Origin: Bacteroidaceae bacterium
Lineage (GTDB): Bacteria > Bacteroidota > Bacteroidia > Bacteroidales > Bacteroidaceae
NCBI GenBank assembly: GCA_024398435.1
Contig: JAKSJD010000003.1
Span: 124,001 to 188,000 of the forward strand
DNA: 64,000 bases
Direction: 5' to 3'
The translations under genes and the position numbers were made by a program. The stretch's first letter is position 1. Each line of letters begins with the position of its first letter. Of the stretch, positions 15,966-26,320 are shown piece by piece. Under the pieces are notes generated by a model. That model did no database searches and had not been told where the DNA came from. It worked only from the letters and a program-made list of their open reading frames with translations.

Positions 15966-18428
15966 ATGAAAAAGTTATTATTGCATTTCGCTCTGCTGTT
16001 GTTGGCAATACCTTCAATGGCAGAAGACACGGAAATTTGGTTGAAACATTCGAGTGGTATGGTTGTCAGTTGTAATCCCGACAACAGAGCCTATATCATC
16101 AGTGTAAACAATAGTAATGCCAAGAAACTGAAATTGCGAGATGCAGGTAATGGCTTTTATCTTATTGTCTATACGAAGGATGATGGAACAGAATTGTACA
16201 TGACTCTCAATGGCAGTTGGAATACTAACTTCGAGACAAATGCCTCTACCGATAATGCAAAGTATAGCATTGAAGGCAATCGGAATGAACTGTTCCAACT
16301 GAAATGCAAGGCAAACAGTGGCTTGCTCGGAAGCGACTCAAACGACGACGGAGCATTCCTGTATAGCAATAAAAGCGGTACTGATGCAAAGTATTATTTC
16401 TATATTGCAGAAAACAAGACAGACAAGGCTCCTACATTGACCCAAAACTACATTCTCAGTCCTTTGGCTCGTCGCCAATTGAATGAAGGATGGGGTGTAT
16501 CCCTCTGTTGGTGGGCTGGTCAGTGTGGCAAATGGACTGACTCAAAGATAAACCAGTTGGTAGAGTGGCTTGTAAGTCCAAACGGACTCAATTACAATGT
16601 GTTCCGTTATAATATCGGTGGAGGCGACGACCCACACAATGCACATTGCAATCCTCACCACATGGGTGGCGGAAAGGGACTTCGTGCTGAGATGGAAGGT
16701 TTCAAGGACTCTTCGGATGGTGATTATATCTGGTCGCGCGACGAGGCTCAGCGTAAGATTATGCTGAAGATAAAGGAAAAGCGTCCAGATGCTATATTCG
16801 AGGCATTCAGCAACACTCCGCCATATTATATGACTTACAGCGGATGCTGCTCAGGCAATTCCGACGGCGGAAAGGATAATCTCCGTCCCGAATATTATGA
16901 GGAGTTTGCACATTATCTCGTAGATGTCTGCAAGCACTATAAGGATGAATACGGAATTGAATTCCGCACACTCGAACCATTCAATGAATCTATGTCGTCG
17001 TATTGGTATGCCAGTGGTGTACAGGAAGGTTGTCACTTCGATGTGGCATCTCAGGTGGCATTCATCAAGGTACTTGGACCAATACTCAAGGCATCAGGAC
17101 TCTCTACCGTCATCTCTGCAAGTGATGAAACCAATGTTGGTTCTCAGTTGGCAGCATTCAACGCATACAAGAATGATGGCAGGGCAATCTCTTATGTTGG
17201 TCAGTGGAACACCCACACCTATGGTGCAAGCAACAATGAAAGATGTCGTTTGAGTTCACTCGTTCATCAAAGAGGTTCACGCCTTTGGATGAGTGAGACG
17301 GGTTCCGGCGGTAGCGGAATCGGTGGCAATCTCTCAATGGCACAGAGATTGATAGATGATGTTAGATATATTATGCCAGATGCTTGGGTAGATTGGCAGT
17401 ACATGGAAGAAGCAAACGACCAGTGGTGCATGGTTCAGGGAAGTTTCTCGGGACAGACGGCTACAAGAGTGAAGAACTATTATGTTCGCAAGCAATTCTC
17501 TGCCTTTATCAAGCAAGGATATACTTATATCACCACTCAGAGCGAACAGACATTGGCAGCAATCAACGAAACGGGAGACACACTCGTACTTGTTGCCCTC
17601 AATGCAGCTGTATCTCCTACAACCCATAATGTGTTGCTTACGGATTGTGTGATAGACGGCACTCCAACTGTTCGCAGAACCAGTTCACAATATAATTGTA
17701 CTGTAGTTAGAAATGCATTTACTCAGAATGGCAATCAAATCACGTTCGAACTCCCTGGCCAAAGTGTGACAACATTTATATTCCCAATCAAATCAACTAC
17801 ACGCCCAGAACAAATGGTAGAAACTGGAAAGCAGTATCTCATCGTTCCTCAGGGCAATCCTGGTTTGGTTCTTACAGCAGAGTCGGGATCGGTGAAGATA
17901 TTGGCAACAAAGTTTATTGATACAGACGAAACTTCTGCACTTTCTAAGATTGATCCATCACAAGTGTGGACTCTGAGAGAATCTTCAGTCAAGGGTAGGT
18001 TCAATATGGTCAACGGCAACGGTGATGTAATCCGTGCTTCGTCTTCATATGCCTTGTCAACAACAAAGACTTCAACAACTACTTCTGCCTACAATTTCTC
18101 AGCAACATGCGTTGATGGATATTTCTATAAGATAGTATCTTCCAGCAACTCAAAGGCCTTCGACTTGGAAAATTCATCCGTTTCAAGTTCTACACGAGTT
18201 GGATTGTATGATTATGGCAACTCAGTAGAGAACGTTCATCGAAATTGGTATTTCATTCCTGTGGGAGATTATAACGAACAGGCAGAAGCTATAACAGAAA
18301 TATCTTCATCTAATCCATCAGCCGAAGAATATTATTCTCTCAGTGGTCTGCGACTTGATACTCCACAACGAGGCATCAACATCATCCTCACATCCGATGG
18401 TAAGGTCAAGAAGGTGCTTGTAAGATGA
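15966..18428 (+). CDS. Secreted GH30-type endo-beta-1,6-galactanase with beta-trefoil modules
   Basis: Probably cuts beta-1,6-galactan chains, as found in type II arabinogalactan. Order in the 820-residue product: signal peptide (1-19), a beta-trefoil-like domain (about 22-145), the GH30 barrel (about 155-500, starting ARRQLNEGWGVSLCWWAGQ), a second trefoil-like region (about 615-770), and a C-terminal type IX-like sorting motif (YYSLSGLRLDTPQRGINII). Catalytic residues are readable: acid/base E341 in PFNES and nucleophile E444 in MSETGS. It is coupled to the arabinofuranosidase gene, which fits removal of arabinose followed by backbone cutting. Subfamily choice is from motif memory. Confidence 0.85.
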   Translation: MKKLLLHFALLLLAIPSMAEDTEIWLKHSSGMVVSCNPDNRAYIISVNNSNAKKLKLRDAGNGFYLIVYTKDDGTELYMTLNGSWNTNFETNASTDNAKYSIEGNRNELFQLKCKANSGLLGSDSNDDGAFLYSNKSGTDAKYYFYIAENKTDKAPTLTQNYILSPLARRQLNEGWGVSLCWWAGQCGKWTDSKINQLVEWLVSPNGLNYNVFRYNIGGGDDPHNAHCNPHHMGGGKGLRAEMEGFKDSSDGDYIWSRDEAQRKIMLKIKEKRPDAIFEAFSNTPPYYMTYSGCCSGNSDGGKDNLRPEYYEEFAHYLVDVCKHYKDEYGIEFRTLEPFNESMSSYWYASGVQEGCHFDVASQVAFIKVLGPILKASGLSTVISASDETNVGSQLAAFNAYKNDGRAISYVGQWNTHTYGASNNERCRLSSLVHQRGSRLWMSETGSGGSGIGGNLSMAQRLIDDVRYIMPDAWVDWQYMEEANDQWCMVQGSFSGQTATRVKNYYVRKQFSAFIKQGYTYITTQSEQTLAAINETGDTLVLVALNAAVSPTTHNVLLTDCVIDGTPTVRRTSSQYNCTVVRNAFTQNGNQITFELPGQSVTTFIFPIKSTTRPEQMVETGKQYLIVPQGNPGLVLTAESGSVKILATKFIDTDETSALSKIDPSQVWTLRESSVKGRFNMVNGNGDVIRASSSYALSTTKTSTTTSAYNFSATCVDGYFYKIVSSSNSKAFDLENSSVSSSTRVGLYDYGNSVENVHRNWYFIPVGDYNEQAEAITEISSSNPSAEEYYSLSGLRLDTPQRGINIILTSDGKVKKVLVR

Positions 18429-18480
18429 TTAAACGATGAAATGATTATACGATATAACGATTGGACGGTATAATATGTTT

Positions 18481-18524
18481 AAAGCCTCAAAATCCAAATT
18501 CGTGGGTTTTGGGGCTTTATTTTC
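18481..18524 (+). terminator. Terminator after the GH127-GH30 operon
   Basis: A 15-bp stem (aaagcctcaaaatcc with gggttttggggcttt, two G-U pairs) and an 8-nt loop, followed by atttt. The rest of the gap to gyrA (18525-18676) shows nothing else. Confidence 0.85.
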
Positions 18525-18676
18525 GATTTAGCAATACATTTCGACATCCCCCCCGAAATCTAACCTAAAACGCAAAAATGGGCTTGTTTGAGGGCAAAAT
18601 GAGGTTTTAGGGTTAAAATTTTGTTAAAATATATTGTAATTCGTATTTCGTATTATGTAGTTCCTGCTTTTTTTCT

Positions 18677-18684
18677 TAACTTTG
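18677..18684 (+). promoter_or_regulatory. gyrA -7 box
   Basis: TAACTTTG fits the Bacteroidota -7 consensus, 38 nt before the gyrA start. No clear TTTG lies 19 nt upstream. Confidence 0.6.
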
Positions 18685-18722
18685 CAAAGTAATTGAACAT
18701 ACATTATTTATAATAAAAAGAA

Positions 18723-21332
18723 ATGGAATCTCAAGACAGAATTATTAAAGTTGACATTAACGAAACGATGAAGTCATCGTACATCGACTATTCAATGTCG
18801 GTTATTGTGGCTCGTGCGCTTCCAGATGTCAGAGATGGATTCAAACCAGTTCACCGCCGTATCCTTTACGGAATGATGGAACTGGGCATTACTTCCGACA
18901 AAGCCACAAAGAAATCTGCTCGTATCGTCGGTGAAGTACTTGGTAAGTACCACCCACATGGCGATTCTTCAGTTTATGGTGCTCTCGTGCGCCTTGCTCA
19001 ACCTTGGGCAATGCGTTACACTCTTGTAGACGGTCAAGGTAACTTCGGTTCAGTCGATGGTGATGGTGCTGCTGCTATGCGTTATACAGAGGCACGACTC
19101 ACAAAGTTGGGCGAAGCTATGATGGACGACCTTTATAAGGATACAGTTGATTTCCAAAACAACTTCGACGACTCTCTTCAGGAGCCTACAGTTCTTTCGA
19201 CACGTATTCCTAACTTCCTCGTGAATGGTGCTACTGGTATTGCCGTTGGTATGGCTACCAATGTTCCTACTCACAATCTTTGCGAAGTTATCGATGGTTG
19301 TGTCGCTTTCATCGACAATCCTGATATTGATGTCGACGGACTTATGCAATATATCAAGGGTCCAGACTTCCCAACAGGTGGTATTATCTGTGGTATTGAT
19401 GGAATCAAGGAAGCATACGAAACTGGTCGTGGACGTATCGTTATCCGTTCAAAGACTGATTTCGAGACTGACGGACAGCATGAGAAGATTATCGTAAACG
19501 AGATACCTTACAATGTAAATAAGGCAGAACTTATCAAGCGCATTGCAGAACTCGTTAACGAAAAGAAGATTGAAGGCATCAGCAATGTTAATGACGAGAG
19601 CGACCGCGAAGGTATGCGTATCGTTATTGACTTGAAGAAGGATGCCAATTCAAACGTAATCCTCAACAAACTCTATAAGATGACTGAACTGCAAAGCAGT
19701 TTCAGTGTCAACTGTATCGCAATTGTTCGCAAGCGTCCAAAGACTCTTACATTGCGTGAATGTATTAAGGAGTTCGTCGACCATCGTCATGAAGTAGTTA
19801 TCCGTCGTACAAAGTTTGAAAAGCGTAAGGCAGAGGAGCGTGCTCATTTGCTCGAAGCTCTTATCATCGCAAGTGATAACATTGATGAAGTAGTTCAGAT
19901 TATCAAGACATCAAAGAATCCAAAAGAAGCTCAGGACCGCTTGAGAGAACGCTTTGGATTCGACGAGGTTCAGGCAAAGTATGTTGTTGATATGCGTCTT
20001 TCTCAGCTTACAGGTCTCATGCAGGATAAGCTTCATGCAGAATATGATGAACTTGAGAAACTCATTGCTTATCTCCAGCAGATTCTCGACGATCCAGAAC
20101 TTTGTAAGAAGGTGATGAAGGATGAACTTCTTGAAGTTAAGGAAAAGTATGGTGACGCCCGCAAGACAGAAATCGACCCTCGTGGCAGTGAGAACTTCAA
20201 CCCAGAAGACTTCTATGCTGATGATGCTTGTGTTGTAACTATCTCACACCTTGGCTACATCAAGCGCACTCCATTGAGCGAGTTCCGCACTCAGGCTCGT
20301 GGTGGTGTTGGTTCAAAGGGTGGTAGTGCTCGTGAAGCCGACTTCATCGAACATATCTATCCAGCTACCGGACACAATACAATGATGTTCTTCACACAAA
20401 AGGGACGTTGCTTCTGGATGAAGGTTTATGACATCCCTGAAGGGCCAAAGGTATTCAAGGGACGTGCAGTTCAGAACCTTCTCAATATCGATAGTGACGA
20501 TAAGGCAACCGCATTCATCTGTATCAAGAATATCAATGACGAGGCATTCGTCAACAGTCATAACCTCCTCTTCTGTACGAAGCGAGGCTTAATCAAGAAG
20601 ACTGCATTCGTCAACTATTCTCATCCTCGTAACAACGGACTTATCGCTATCAACCTTAACGAAGGTGATGAGGTGAAGGAAGTATTGCTTACATCAGGAA
20701 CGGATGAAATCATCATCGCCAACCGTAATGGACGTGCTATCCGATTCGTGGAAAGTACAGTTCGTACGATGGGCCGTGGAGCTGCAGGTGTTCGTGCTTT
20801 GAAGCTCGATCAGGATGGTGAAGACGAAATCGTAGGAATGATTGTAATGCACAAGCCAGAGAACATGACAGTGGAAGAGATGGAACAAGATCCTAACCTC
20901 CCAACAGTTCTCGTTGTAAGTGAGAAGGGATTCGGAAAGCGCAGTTCTCTCGACGACTACCGCATCACAAATCGTAACGGAAAGGGTATCAAGACCCTCA
21001 ATATCACTGAAAAGACAGGTAAGCTCATCGCAATCAAGAGCGTTACAGATGACGACGACCTCATGATTATCAATAAGAGTGGTGTTGCAATCCGTCTTGC
21101 TCTCAAGAGCGTTCGTGTTCAGGGTAGAAATACTCAGGGCGTAAGCCTTATCAACCTCAAGAAGCGTAATGATGCTATTTCAAGCGTTTGCAAGGTTGAA
21201 CACGAAGACGAGGAAGATGAAGTGATTGAGGCTGTTCCAGATGCCGACGGACAGAACAACATGAGTTTCCAGGACTATAAGGAAGAAGAGTCGGCAACTC
21301 CAGAATCTCAAGAACCATCACAAGAAGAATAA
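18723..21332 (+). CDS. gyrA: DNA gyrase subunit A
   Basis: The breakage-reunion subunit of gyrase, which introduces negative supercoils. The 869-residue product starts with [12 protein letters not shown]; the catalytic tyrosine is Y121 in AMRYTEARL. The quinolone-resistance region reads GDSSVYG, with the key serine (S82) kept and Gly at position 86 where E. coli has Asp87. The C-terminal wheel begins near 510 with a GyrA-box variant [11 protein letters not shown] in place of QRRGGKG. An acidic tail (about 820-869) ends the protein. Ordinary housekeeping gene; the next gene follows about 100 nt later. Confidence 0.98.
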   Translation: MESQDRIIKVDINETMKSSYIDYSMSVIVARALPDVRDGFKPVHRRILYGMMELGITSDKATKKSARIVGEVLGKYHPHGDSSVYGALVRLAQPWAMRYTLVDGQGNFGSVDGDGAAAMRYTEARLTKLGEAMMDDLYKDTVDFQNNFDDSLQEPTVLSTRIPNFLVNGATGIAVGMATNVPTHNLCEVIDGCVAFIDNPDIDVDGLMQYIKGPDFPTGGIICGIDGIKEAYETGRGRIVIRSKTDFETDGQHEKIIVNEIPYNVNKAELIKRIAELVNEKKIEGISNVNDESDREGMRIVIDLKKDANSNVILNKLYKMTELQSSFSVNCIAIVRKRPKTLTLRECIKEFVDHRHEVVIRRTKFEKRKAEERAHLLEALIIASDNIDEVVQIIKTSKNPKEAQDRLRERFGFDEVQAKYVVDMRLSQLTGLMQDKLHAEYDELEKLIAYLQQILDDPELCKKVMKDELLEVKEKYGDARKTEIDPRGSENFNPEDFYADDACVVTISHLGYIKRTPLSEFRTQARGGVGSKGGSAREADFIEHIYPATGHNTMMFFTQKGRCFWMKVYDIPEGPKVFKGRAVQNLLNIDSDDKATAFICIKNINDEAFVNSHNLLFCTKRGLIKKTAFVNYSHPRNNGLIAINLNEGDEVKEVLLTSGTDEIIIANRNGRAIRFVESTVRTMGRGAAGVRALKLDQDGEDEIVGMIVMHKPENMTVEEMEQDPNLPTVLVVSEKGFGKRSSLDDYRITNRNGKGIKTLNITEKTGKLIAIKSVTDDDDLMIINKSGVAIRLALKSVRVQGRNTQGVSLINLKKRNDAISSVCKVEHEDEEDEVIEAVPDADGQNNMSFQDYKEEESATPESQEPSQEE

Positions 21333-21431
21333 ACCATTCTAAATATCCAAAGTCAAAGGAATAAAAATAACAACAAACCTCCTGAATCCTCTCCCGCAAG
21401 GGGGAGGAGGAAGGGATAAAAAAGAAAGATT

Positions 21432-22658
21432 ATGAAGAAAATATTATTTGCTTGCGCATTGCTCTCAGTTAGCACTGCAATGTTCGCACAGAAGAGTGCT
21501 CTTACAAAAGCAAATACATTGCTTGGAGAAGCTCTTGCTGATGTTAAACAAATCAAGTATGATAAGGTTGACCAAGCATGGGAAGCTATTCAAGGTGCAA
21601 TGGCCAACCCAGTTACTGAAGTAATGCCTGAAACATGGGGAACTGCAGGACGTATTAAGGCTATCTATATGAATAAGATGCTTACAGACCGTTCTCTCAA
21701 TGGTGGCGAAATGGATATGGATGCATTCTTCGACAATCAGTATGATATCGTGACATTCTATTCAAAGTCAGATTCTCTCTTCAAAGTTCCTAATGCAAAG
21801 GGTAAGATGACTAAGGATGAAGATATTGCCAAGAACCATACAATGGCTCTCAACAATTCTCACGGAGCTCGTTCTAACCTCCTCATCGCTGGTAATGCAT
21901 TGATGGAGAAGGACCCTGCTCGTTGCCGCAAGTTCCTCGATCTCTATTTCAAGTCATTCAAGGACCCTCTCTTCGCAGATCTCGACCTTGCAAACACTGA
22001 CTCTATGCTTCCAGATGCATACCTCTTCTATGCAGTTTCTCTCCAGAACGAAGCAAAGACTCCAGAGGACACAACTCGCGTAGCTGAATACTTCGAAAAG
22101 GCAACTGCTTCAAAGAAGAATGCAATCTCTGCTTATATCATGCTCATGGATATCGCTAAGAACCGTAATGAGATGGAAAAGTGGGCTGGTTATTGCAACA
22201 CAGGTATCGATAAGTTCCCAACAGAAACAGCATTCCCACGCAACCTCATCAACTATTACGTTCGTGAAAACAGACTTGATGATGCTATTGCAACTTGTGA
22301 TAAGATGATTCAGAACTTCCCAGAAGACGATTATGGCTACTACTGGAAGGCAGTTTCATACTATCAGCAGAACAAGAACACTGAAGCTCTCGAATGGTTC
22401 AAGAAGGCAGCAGAAGTTAATGCAGAAAATCCTGAATCATGGGCAGGTGCTGGTAACAGTGCTTGGAAGCTCGCTCGCGACAACCAGGACAACAAGGCAA
22501 AGGCTAAGCCATTCTATGATGAAGCTATCCAGCATTATCTTAAGGTTAAGGAACTTGCACCAGACAAACCAGAACTTTGGGGCTACTTCCTCTATGCTAT
22601 CTACAACAACTCTGGCAATACAAAGGAAGCTGCTAACTACAAGCAGTATTCAAAGTAA
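21432..22658 (+). CDS. Exported tetratricopeptide-repeat protein
   Basis: A 408-residue protein with a signal peptide (cleavage likely after MFAQ, residue 20) and several TPR-like units in the last two thirds (for example DYGYYWKAVSYYQQNKNTEA and ESWAGAGNSAWKLA). TPR proteins bind partner proteins; no specific role can be read. It follows gyrA in the same direction after a C-rich/G-rich hairpin (21389-21411), so it may be partly co-transcribed. Codon usage is highly biased, which suggests strong expression. A strong terminator ends it. Confidence 0.8.
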   Translation: MKKILFACALLSVSTAMFAQKSALTKANTLLGEALADVKQIKYDKVDQAWEAIQGAMANPVTEVMPETWGTAGRIKAIYMNKMLTDRSLNGGEMDMDAFFDNQYDIVTFYSKSDSLFKVPNAKGKMTKDEDIAKNHTMALNNSHGARSNLLIAGNALMEKDPARCRKFLDLYFKSFKDPLFADLDLANTDSMLPDAYLFYAVSLQNEAKTPEDTTRVAEYFEKATASKKNAISAYIMLMDIAKNRNEMEKWAGYCNTGIDKFPTETAFPRNLINYYVRENRLDDAIATCDKMIQNFPEDDYGYYWKAVSYYQQNKNTEALEWFKKAAEVNAENPESWAGAGNSAWKLARDNQDNKAKAKPFYDEAIQHYLKVKELAPDKPELWGYFLYAIYNNSGNTKEAANYKQYSK

Positions 22659-22704
22659 GGCTTCGGTTCAAGGATAATAGATAATTCATCAGATATTCTT
22701 TCAA

Positions 22705-22739
22705 GGCTGCATCACATGGGGTGGTGCAGTCTTTTTTTT
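22705..22739 (+). terminator. Terminator after the TPR gene
   Basis: Stem ggctgcatcac with gtggtgcagtc around a short loop, followed by eight T residues. A classic rho-independent terminator. Confidence 0.9.
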
Positions 22740-22820
22740 GCATTCATATCGTGTTTCCCTATATAATATATAATAATATGTGTGGGACAAAAAGTGGAAA
22801 CTTATAGGATTAGGGTTCCA

Positions 22821-22864
22821 ATCGAAAAGGCGCATAATTCTCCTATGGGAAATCATACGCCTTT
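22821..22864 (-). terminator. Terminator of the PUR-protein gene
   Basis: Imperfect 14-bp stem (aaaggcgcataatt with aatcatacgccttt) around an 11-nt loop; on the minus strand it is followed by ttttcg. It faces the plus-strand terminator at 22705-22739. Confidence 0.75.
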
Positions 22865-22902
22865 AGAGGGTAAAGTGTACGGATACTAAGATGGTAATAG
22901 TC

Positions 22903-23241
22903 TTAGAACGTGAAATCCAGAGAGTCGGCTGCCAATGGTTCTGCTTGTTCTGGTTCAGCCATTGCTGGTTCGTCCTTGATAGGTACCTGTTTGTCGCTCG
23001 CAATATCAATCACCTTGTTGAGTGCTTCAAGGAACTTGTCGTAATCTTCTTTGTAGAGGAATAGCTTATGTTTCTCGAATGTAAAGGTCGGATTGTCCTG
23101 AGGTCCACTTGCAATTTTCTTGCTTTCAGTGATGGCTACATACTTGTCGCCATTGCGACTTTGCTTCACATCAAAATAATAGATTCGCTTACCAGCCTTA
23201 ACGCTTTCTGAGAAGATAAGCTCTTTGCCTGCATCAATCAT
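22903..23241 (-). CDS. PUR-family nucleic-acid-binding protein (DUF3276)
   Basis: A 112-residue protein with one PUR repeat: FSESVKAGKRIYYFDVKQS, then DKYVAITESKK and the FEKHKLFLYKEDYDKFLEAL helix. Bacterial PUR proteins bind single-stranded DNA or RNA as dimers; this DUF3276 form is a conserved marker of Bacteroidota and spirochaetes. The last 30 residues are acidic and Pro/Ala-rich. It is transcribed away from nusB. Function in the cell is not established. Confidence 0.92.
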   Translation of the reverse strand: MIDAGKELIFSESVKAGKRIYYFDVKQSRNGDKYVAITESKKIASGPQDNPTFTFEKHKLFLYKEDYDKFLEALNKVIDIASDKQVPIKDEPAMAEPEQAEPLAADSLDFTF

Positions 23242-23371
23242 CTTATTCAGTTTTATTTAGGGTTAGAAATAAATTTGCCTACAAAATTGTAGTTTTTTTT
23301 TGAGATATGCAAGTATTTTGAGTTTTTTTTGTTACTTTTGCACTGCGAAATCAAAAAAAGAGTTTTTTGTT

Positions 23372-24304
23372 ATGATAAATCGTACATTAATTAGGATTAA
23401 AATCGTACAAATTCTGTACGCTTATTACCTGAACGGAGTAAGAAATGTAGAGGCTGCAAAGATGGAGCTGATGTTCAGCCTTGCAAAGGCACACGATCTC
23501 TATTGCCACATGTTGATGTTGATGGTTGATGTGACTCGCTATGCCGACGAGCAGATTAACGATCAGGAGACTTTGCATAAGGTTGCACACAAGGAAATCG
23601 AAATCAGTCACAGATTCATCGACAACCTGTTCGTGAAGCAACTGAATGCCAATACGGCCCTTACTGCCTTTGCAGATGAGAAGAAGTATTCATGGATGGA
23701 TGATAGGGAATACCTGAAGACACTTTATACCGCTATCACCGAGTCGGACTTTTATGCTGAGTACATGGCTAAGCCACAGGTAACGTATGACGACGACCGT
23801 GAACTTTGGCGCAAGATTTACAAGAACATTATTATGAAAGACGAGGAAATCACGAATCTGCTCGAGGATAAGAGCCTCTATTGGAACGACGACCGTCAGA
23901 TTGTGGATACTTTCGTCTTGAAGACAATAAAGAGATTCGAGGAGCAGAATGGTGCCGATCAGGAGATTATGCCTGAGTTCCGCGACGAAGAGGATAGGGA
24001 GTTTGCCGTTAAGCTCATCACCAAGGCAATCGAAAACGACGACTACTATCAAAGCCTTATCAGTCAGAGTTCGCGCAAGTGGGACTTCAGCCGAATTGCC
24101 TATATGGACTTGATCATCATGCAGATTGCATTGGCTGAGATTCTTACATTCCCAGAGATTCCTGTCAGCGTCAGCATCAACGAGTTCGTCGAAATGGCCC
24201 GTTGCTACAGCACATCAAAGAGTCCAAACTATGTGAATGGCATTCTCGATGGCATCGCAAAGCAACTCAAGGCCGACAACAAACTTTTGAAACAATATAA
24301 ATAA
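23372..24304 (+). CDS. nusB: Transcription antitermination factor NusB (Bacteroidota long form)
   Basis: NusB joins NusE/S10 at boxA to keep RNA polymerase on rRNA operons. The 310-residue product is about twice the E. coli length, as in other Bacteroidota: the N-terminal 180 residues are an extension and the NusB helical core is at about 190-305 (SSRKWDFSRIAYMDLIIMQIALAEI, then VSINEFVEMARCYSTSKSPNYVNGILD). The start at 23372 (MINRTLIRIKIVQILYAYYL) is chosen because the frame upstream (from 23300) covers the promoter, including TACTTTTG at 23333-23340. yajC follows in 29 nt. Confidence 0.93.
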   Translation: MINRTLIRIKIVQILYAYYLNGVRNVEAAKMELMFSLAKAHDLYCHMLMLMVDVTRYADEQINDQETLHKVAHKEIEISHRFIDNLFVKQLNANTALTAFADEKKYSWMDDREYLKTLYTAITESDFYAEYMAKPQVTYDDDRELWRKIYKNIIMKDEEITNLLEDKSLYWNDDRQIVDTFVLKTIKRFEEQNGADQEIMPEFRDEEDREFAVKLITKAIENDDYYQSLISQSSRKWDFSRIAYMDLIIMQIALAEILTFPEIPVSVSINEFVEMARCYSTSKSPNYVNGILDGIAKQLKADNKLLKQYK

Positions 24305-24333
24305 TTATAAATCATTAAAACATTTAGTAAACT

Positions 24334-24675
24334 ATGGTACTTAATTTATTGATGACTTCAGCCCCAGCACAAGGTGGTGCTAATGCCGGAGGCGGTGGCG
24401 ACTACACAATGATTATCATGCTCATTGTTATGTTTGCAATCCTTTATTTCTTCATGATTCGTCCTCAGCAGAAGCGACAGAAGGAAATCCAGAAGTTCCG
24501 CAACAGTCTCGAAGTAGGCAGCAAGGTAATCACTGCAGGCGGACTCTATGGTACAGTGAAGGACTTGAACGATGGTCAGAACTTCATCACATTGGAGATC
24601 GCAAAGGGCGTAACAATACAGATAGATCGCAATTACGTGTTTGCAGATCCTGCTCAGATGCAGCAAGGCAAGTAG
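24334..24675 (+). CDS. yajC: Preprotein translocase accessory subunit YajC
   Basis: Small inner-membrane partner of SecDF. The 113-residue product has one membrane helix (MIIMLIVMFAILYFFMI) followed by the family motif RPQQKRQKEIQKFRNSL and a small beta-rich soluble domain (VITAGGLYGTVKDL). Part of the nusB-yajC-ybbR-coaE run. Confidence 0.96.
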   Translation: MVLNLLMTSAPAQGGANAGGGGDYTMIIMLIVMFAILYFFMIRPQQKRQKEIQKFRNSLEVGSKVITAGGLYGTVKDLNDGQNFITLEIAKGVTIQIDRNYVFADPAQMQQGK

Positions 24676-24687
24676 TGTGACGGAATA

Positions 24688-25689
24688 GTGGAATCGGGAT
24701 TCTCAATACTACGCAATCGAATTAGCCATACTCTGAAGCGAGGTTGGAAACGACTTCGCCAGATAAAGGCAGACAGGGAGATTCTGGTGTTTTCAATCTT
24801 CCTCATTGTTGCCGTGGTGTTTTGGTTCTCCCAATCCATTAAGGACAATACCACGCTCACACTCGATTTTGCATTGGAACTGAAGAATGTGCCAAAGAGC
24901 ATTATCTTCACGTCTGATGTTCCGAAGTCAGTGTCGGTATCTGTCACGGGTAAGGGATTCTCGATTCTTCAGTACGTCTCAAAGCATAAGGACAAGGTCA
25001 TAGAGATTGACTATTCCGAATTGCCAAAGGCAGGAGGAGTGGTTACGATCGACAACTATGTGTGGAAGAAGGCCTTTCAGAAGGAACTTCCCAAGGGTTT
25101 GACTTACACTTCTATCAGTCCTTCGCCGGTGGAAATCTATTATTCCATGGGCGACCACAAGCAAGTGCCAGTCGTCTTCAAGGGAAAGATCCGTACCGAA
25201 AGTCAGCATCAGCTGTGTGGCATCAATATCGAACCGCAGTATGTGGATGTTTATGCTCCTTATTCCCAGTACGACACCATTACGGCCGTAATGACCGAAC
25301 CGGTTGTCTATTCTGATGTGGAGGATACAATCTCTTTCCGCGTAGCACTTCAACACATGAAGGGCGTGAAGATGGTGCCCGATTCAGTTGATGTCCGTGC
25401 ATGTGTCGATCTCTATACAAGCAAGGTGCTGAAAGTGCCAATCTATTGTGAGAATATCCCCGACAATAAGATTCTCCGCACTTTCCCGCTTATGGCCGAC
25501 GTCAGTTTCAAGGTAAGTGCAACACTCTTCAGCAACATTACCCCCGACGACTTCATCGTCGTTGTGGATTTCAATTCAATTAAACCCGACGACCGTAAAT
25601 GTCGTCTATTGGTTAGAGATGTTCCTGAAGGAGTGTCGAATGTGAAGGTAAGTCCCGAGATGGTGGATTATGTAATAGAACAAGAATAA
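24688..25689 (+). CDS. YbbR-like protein
   Basis: A 333-residue protein with one membrane helix (about 29-47) and a long extracytoplasmic region of YbbR-type beta repeats (VPKSVSVSVTGKG, later VSFKVSATLFSNITPDDFIV). In Firmicutes the family (CdaR) regulates cyclic-di-AMP cyclase, but no cyclase is adjacent here. The start is a GTG at 24688: the yajC stop is in the same frame five codons upstream and no earlier standard start exists between them. coaE follows in 13 nt. Confidence 0.85.
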   Translation: MESGFSILRNRISHTLKRGWKRLRQIKADREILVFSIFLIVAVVFWFSQSIKDNTTLTLDFALELKNVPKSIIFTSDVPKSVSVSVTGKGFSILQYVSKHKDKVIEIDYSELPKAGGVVTIDNYVWKKAFQKELPKGLTYTSISPSPVEIYYSMGDHKQVPVVFKGKIRTESQHQLCGINIEPQYVDVYAPYSQYDTITAVMTEPVVYSDVEDTISFRVALQHMKGVKMVPDSVDVRACVDLYTSKVLKVPIYCENIPDNKILRTFPLMADVSFKVSATLFSNITPDDFIVVVDFNSIKPDDRKCRLLVRDVPEGVSNVKVSPEMVDYVIEQE

Positions 25690-25702
25690 CTTTTCTGACA
25701 AT

Positions 25703-26269
25703 ATGAAAATAGGAGTAACAGGTGGAATAGGCAGCGGCAAGTCGCATGTGTGCAGTATATTGCGTAAGCAAGGTTATCCAGTGTATAATTGCGACGACCG
25801 TGCAAAGCAACTAATGGTGGAAAACCCTAGTGTGAAGTCTGCTTTGACAGAACTTATCGGAAGTAATGCTTATACAGAAGAAGGCGAACTCAACAAGGAA
25901 GTCATCGCAGCCTTTCTTTATGCAAATGAAGAGAACAGGGCCAAGGTCAATGCGATAGTTCATCCTTGTGTAAAGAACGACTTCAGGAATTGGGCAGCAG
26001 TTCAGGCATCCGATTTCGTGTTTATGGAGTGTGCATTGCTGTTTGAGTCAGGATTCAACGATGAAGTCGATAAGGTCCTTTATATCTATGCAAGGGAAGA
26101 TGTTCGAATTGCACGCGTAATCCGTCGCGACAAAATCACACGCGAAGAGGCGTATAAGCGACTGAAGGCACAGATGCCCGAAGTGGTAAAGATGAAATTA
26201 GCTGATTTCTGCATCATCAATAATGGTAACAACAATATCGTTAAGCAGTTGCAGGAAGTGCAGATATAA
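25703..26269 (+). CDS. coaE: Dephospho-CoA kinase
   Basis: Catalyses the last step of coenzyme A synthesis, phosphorylating the ribose 3'-OH of dephospho-CoA. The 188-residue product begins with the P-loop GVTGGIGSGKSHV (residues 4-16), and has the CoaE lid region (YAREDVRIARVIRRDKITREEAYKRL). Length is normal. Last of the four-gene run; the DUF5606 gene lies 51 nt on. Confidence 0.96.
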   Translation: MKIGVTGGIGSGKSHVCSILRKQGYPVYNCDDRAKQLMVENPSVKSALTELIGSNAYTEEGELNKEVIAAFLYANEENRAKVNAIVHPCVKNDFRNWAAVQASDFVFMECALLFESGFNDEVDKVLYIYAREDVRIARVIRRDKITREEAYKRLKAQMPEVVKMKLADFCIINNGNNNIVKQLQEVQI

Positions 26270-26320
26270 TAATAGTATTCATATCATTGAACATTAGAAA
26301 TAATTAAATTTGAGAATAAG

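Noticed and set aside
18966-18980. Quinolone-resistance mutation in gyrA (Gly at the position of E. coli Asp87)
   Set aside because: Ser82 is intact and Gly at this place is, as far as I recall, normal for Bacteroidales; not evidence of resistance.
20293-20325. Degenerate GyrA box as a sign of a topoisomerase IV subunit (ParC)
   Set aside because: [11 protein letters not shown] is the usual Bacteroidales GyrA form and the length and tail fit GyrA.
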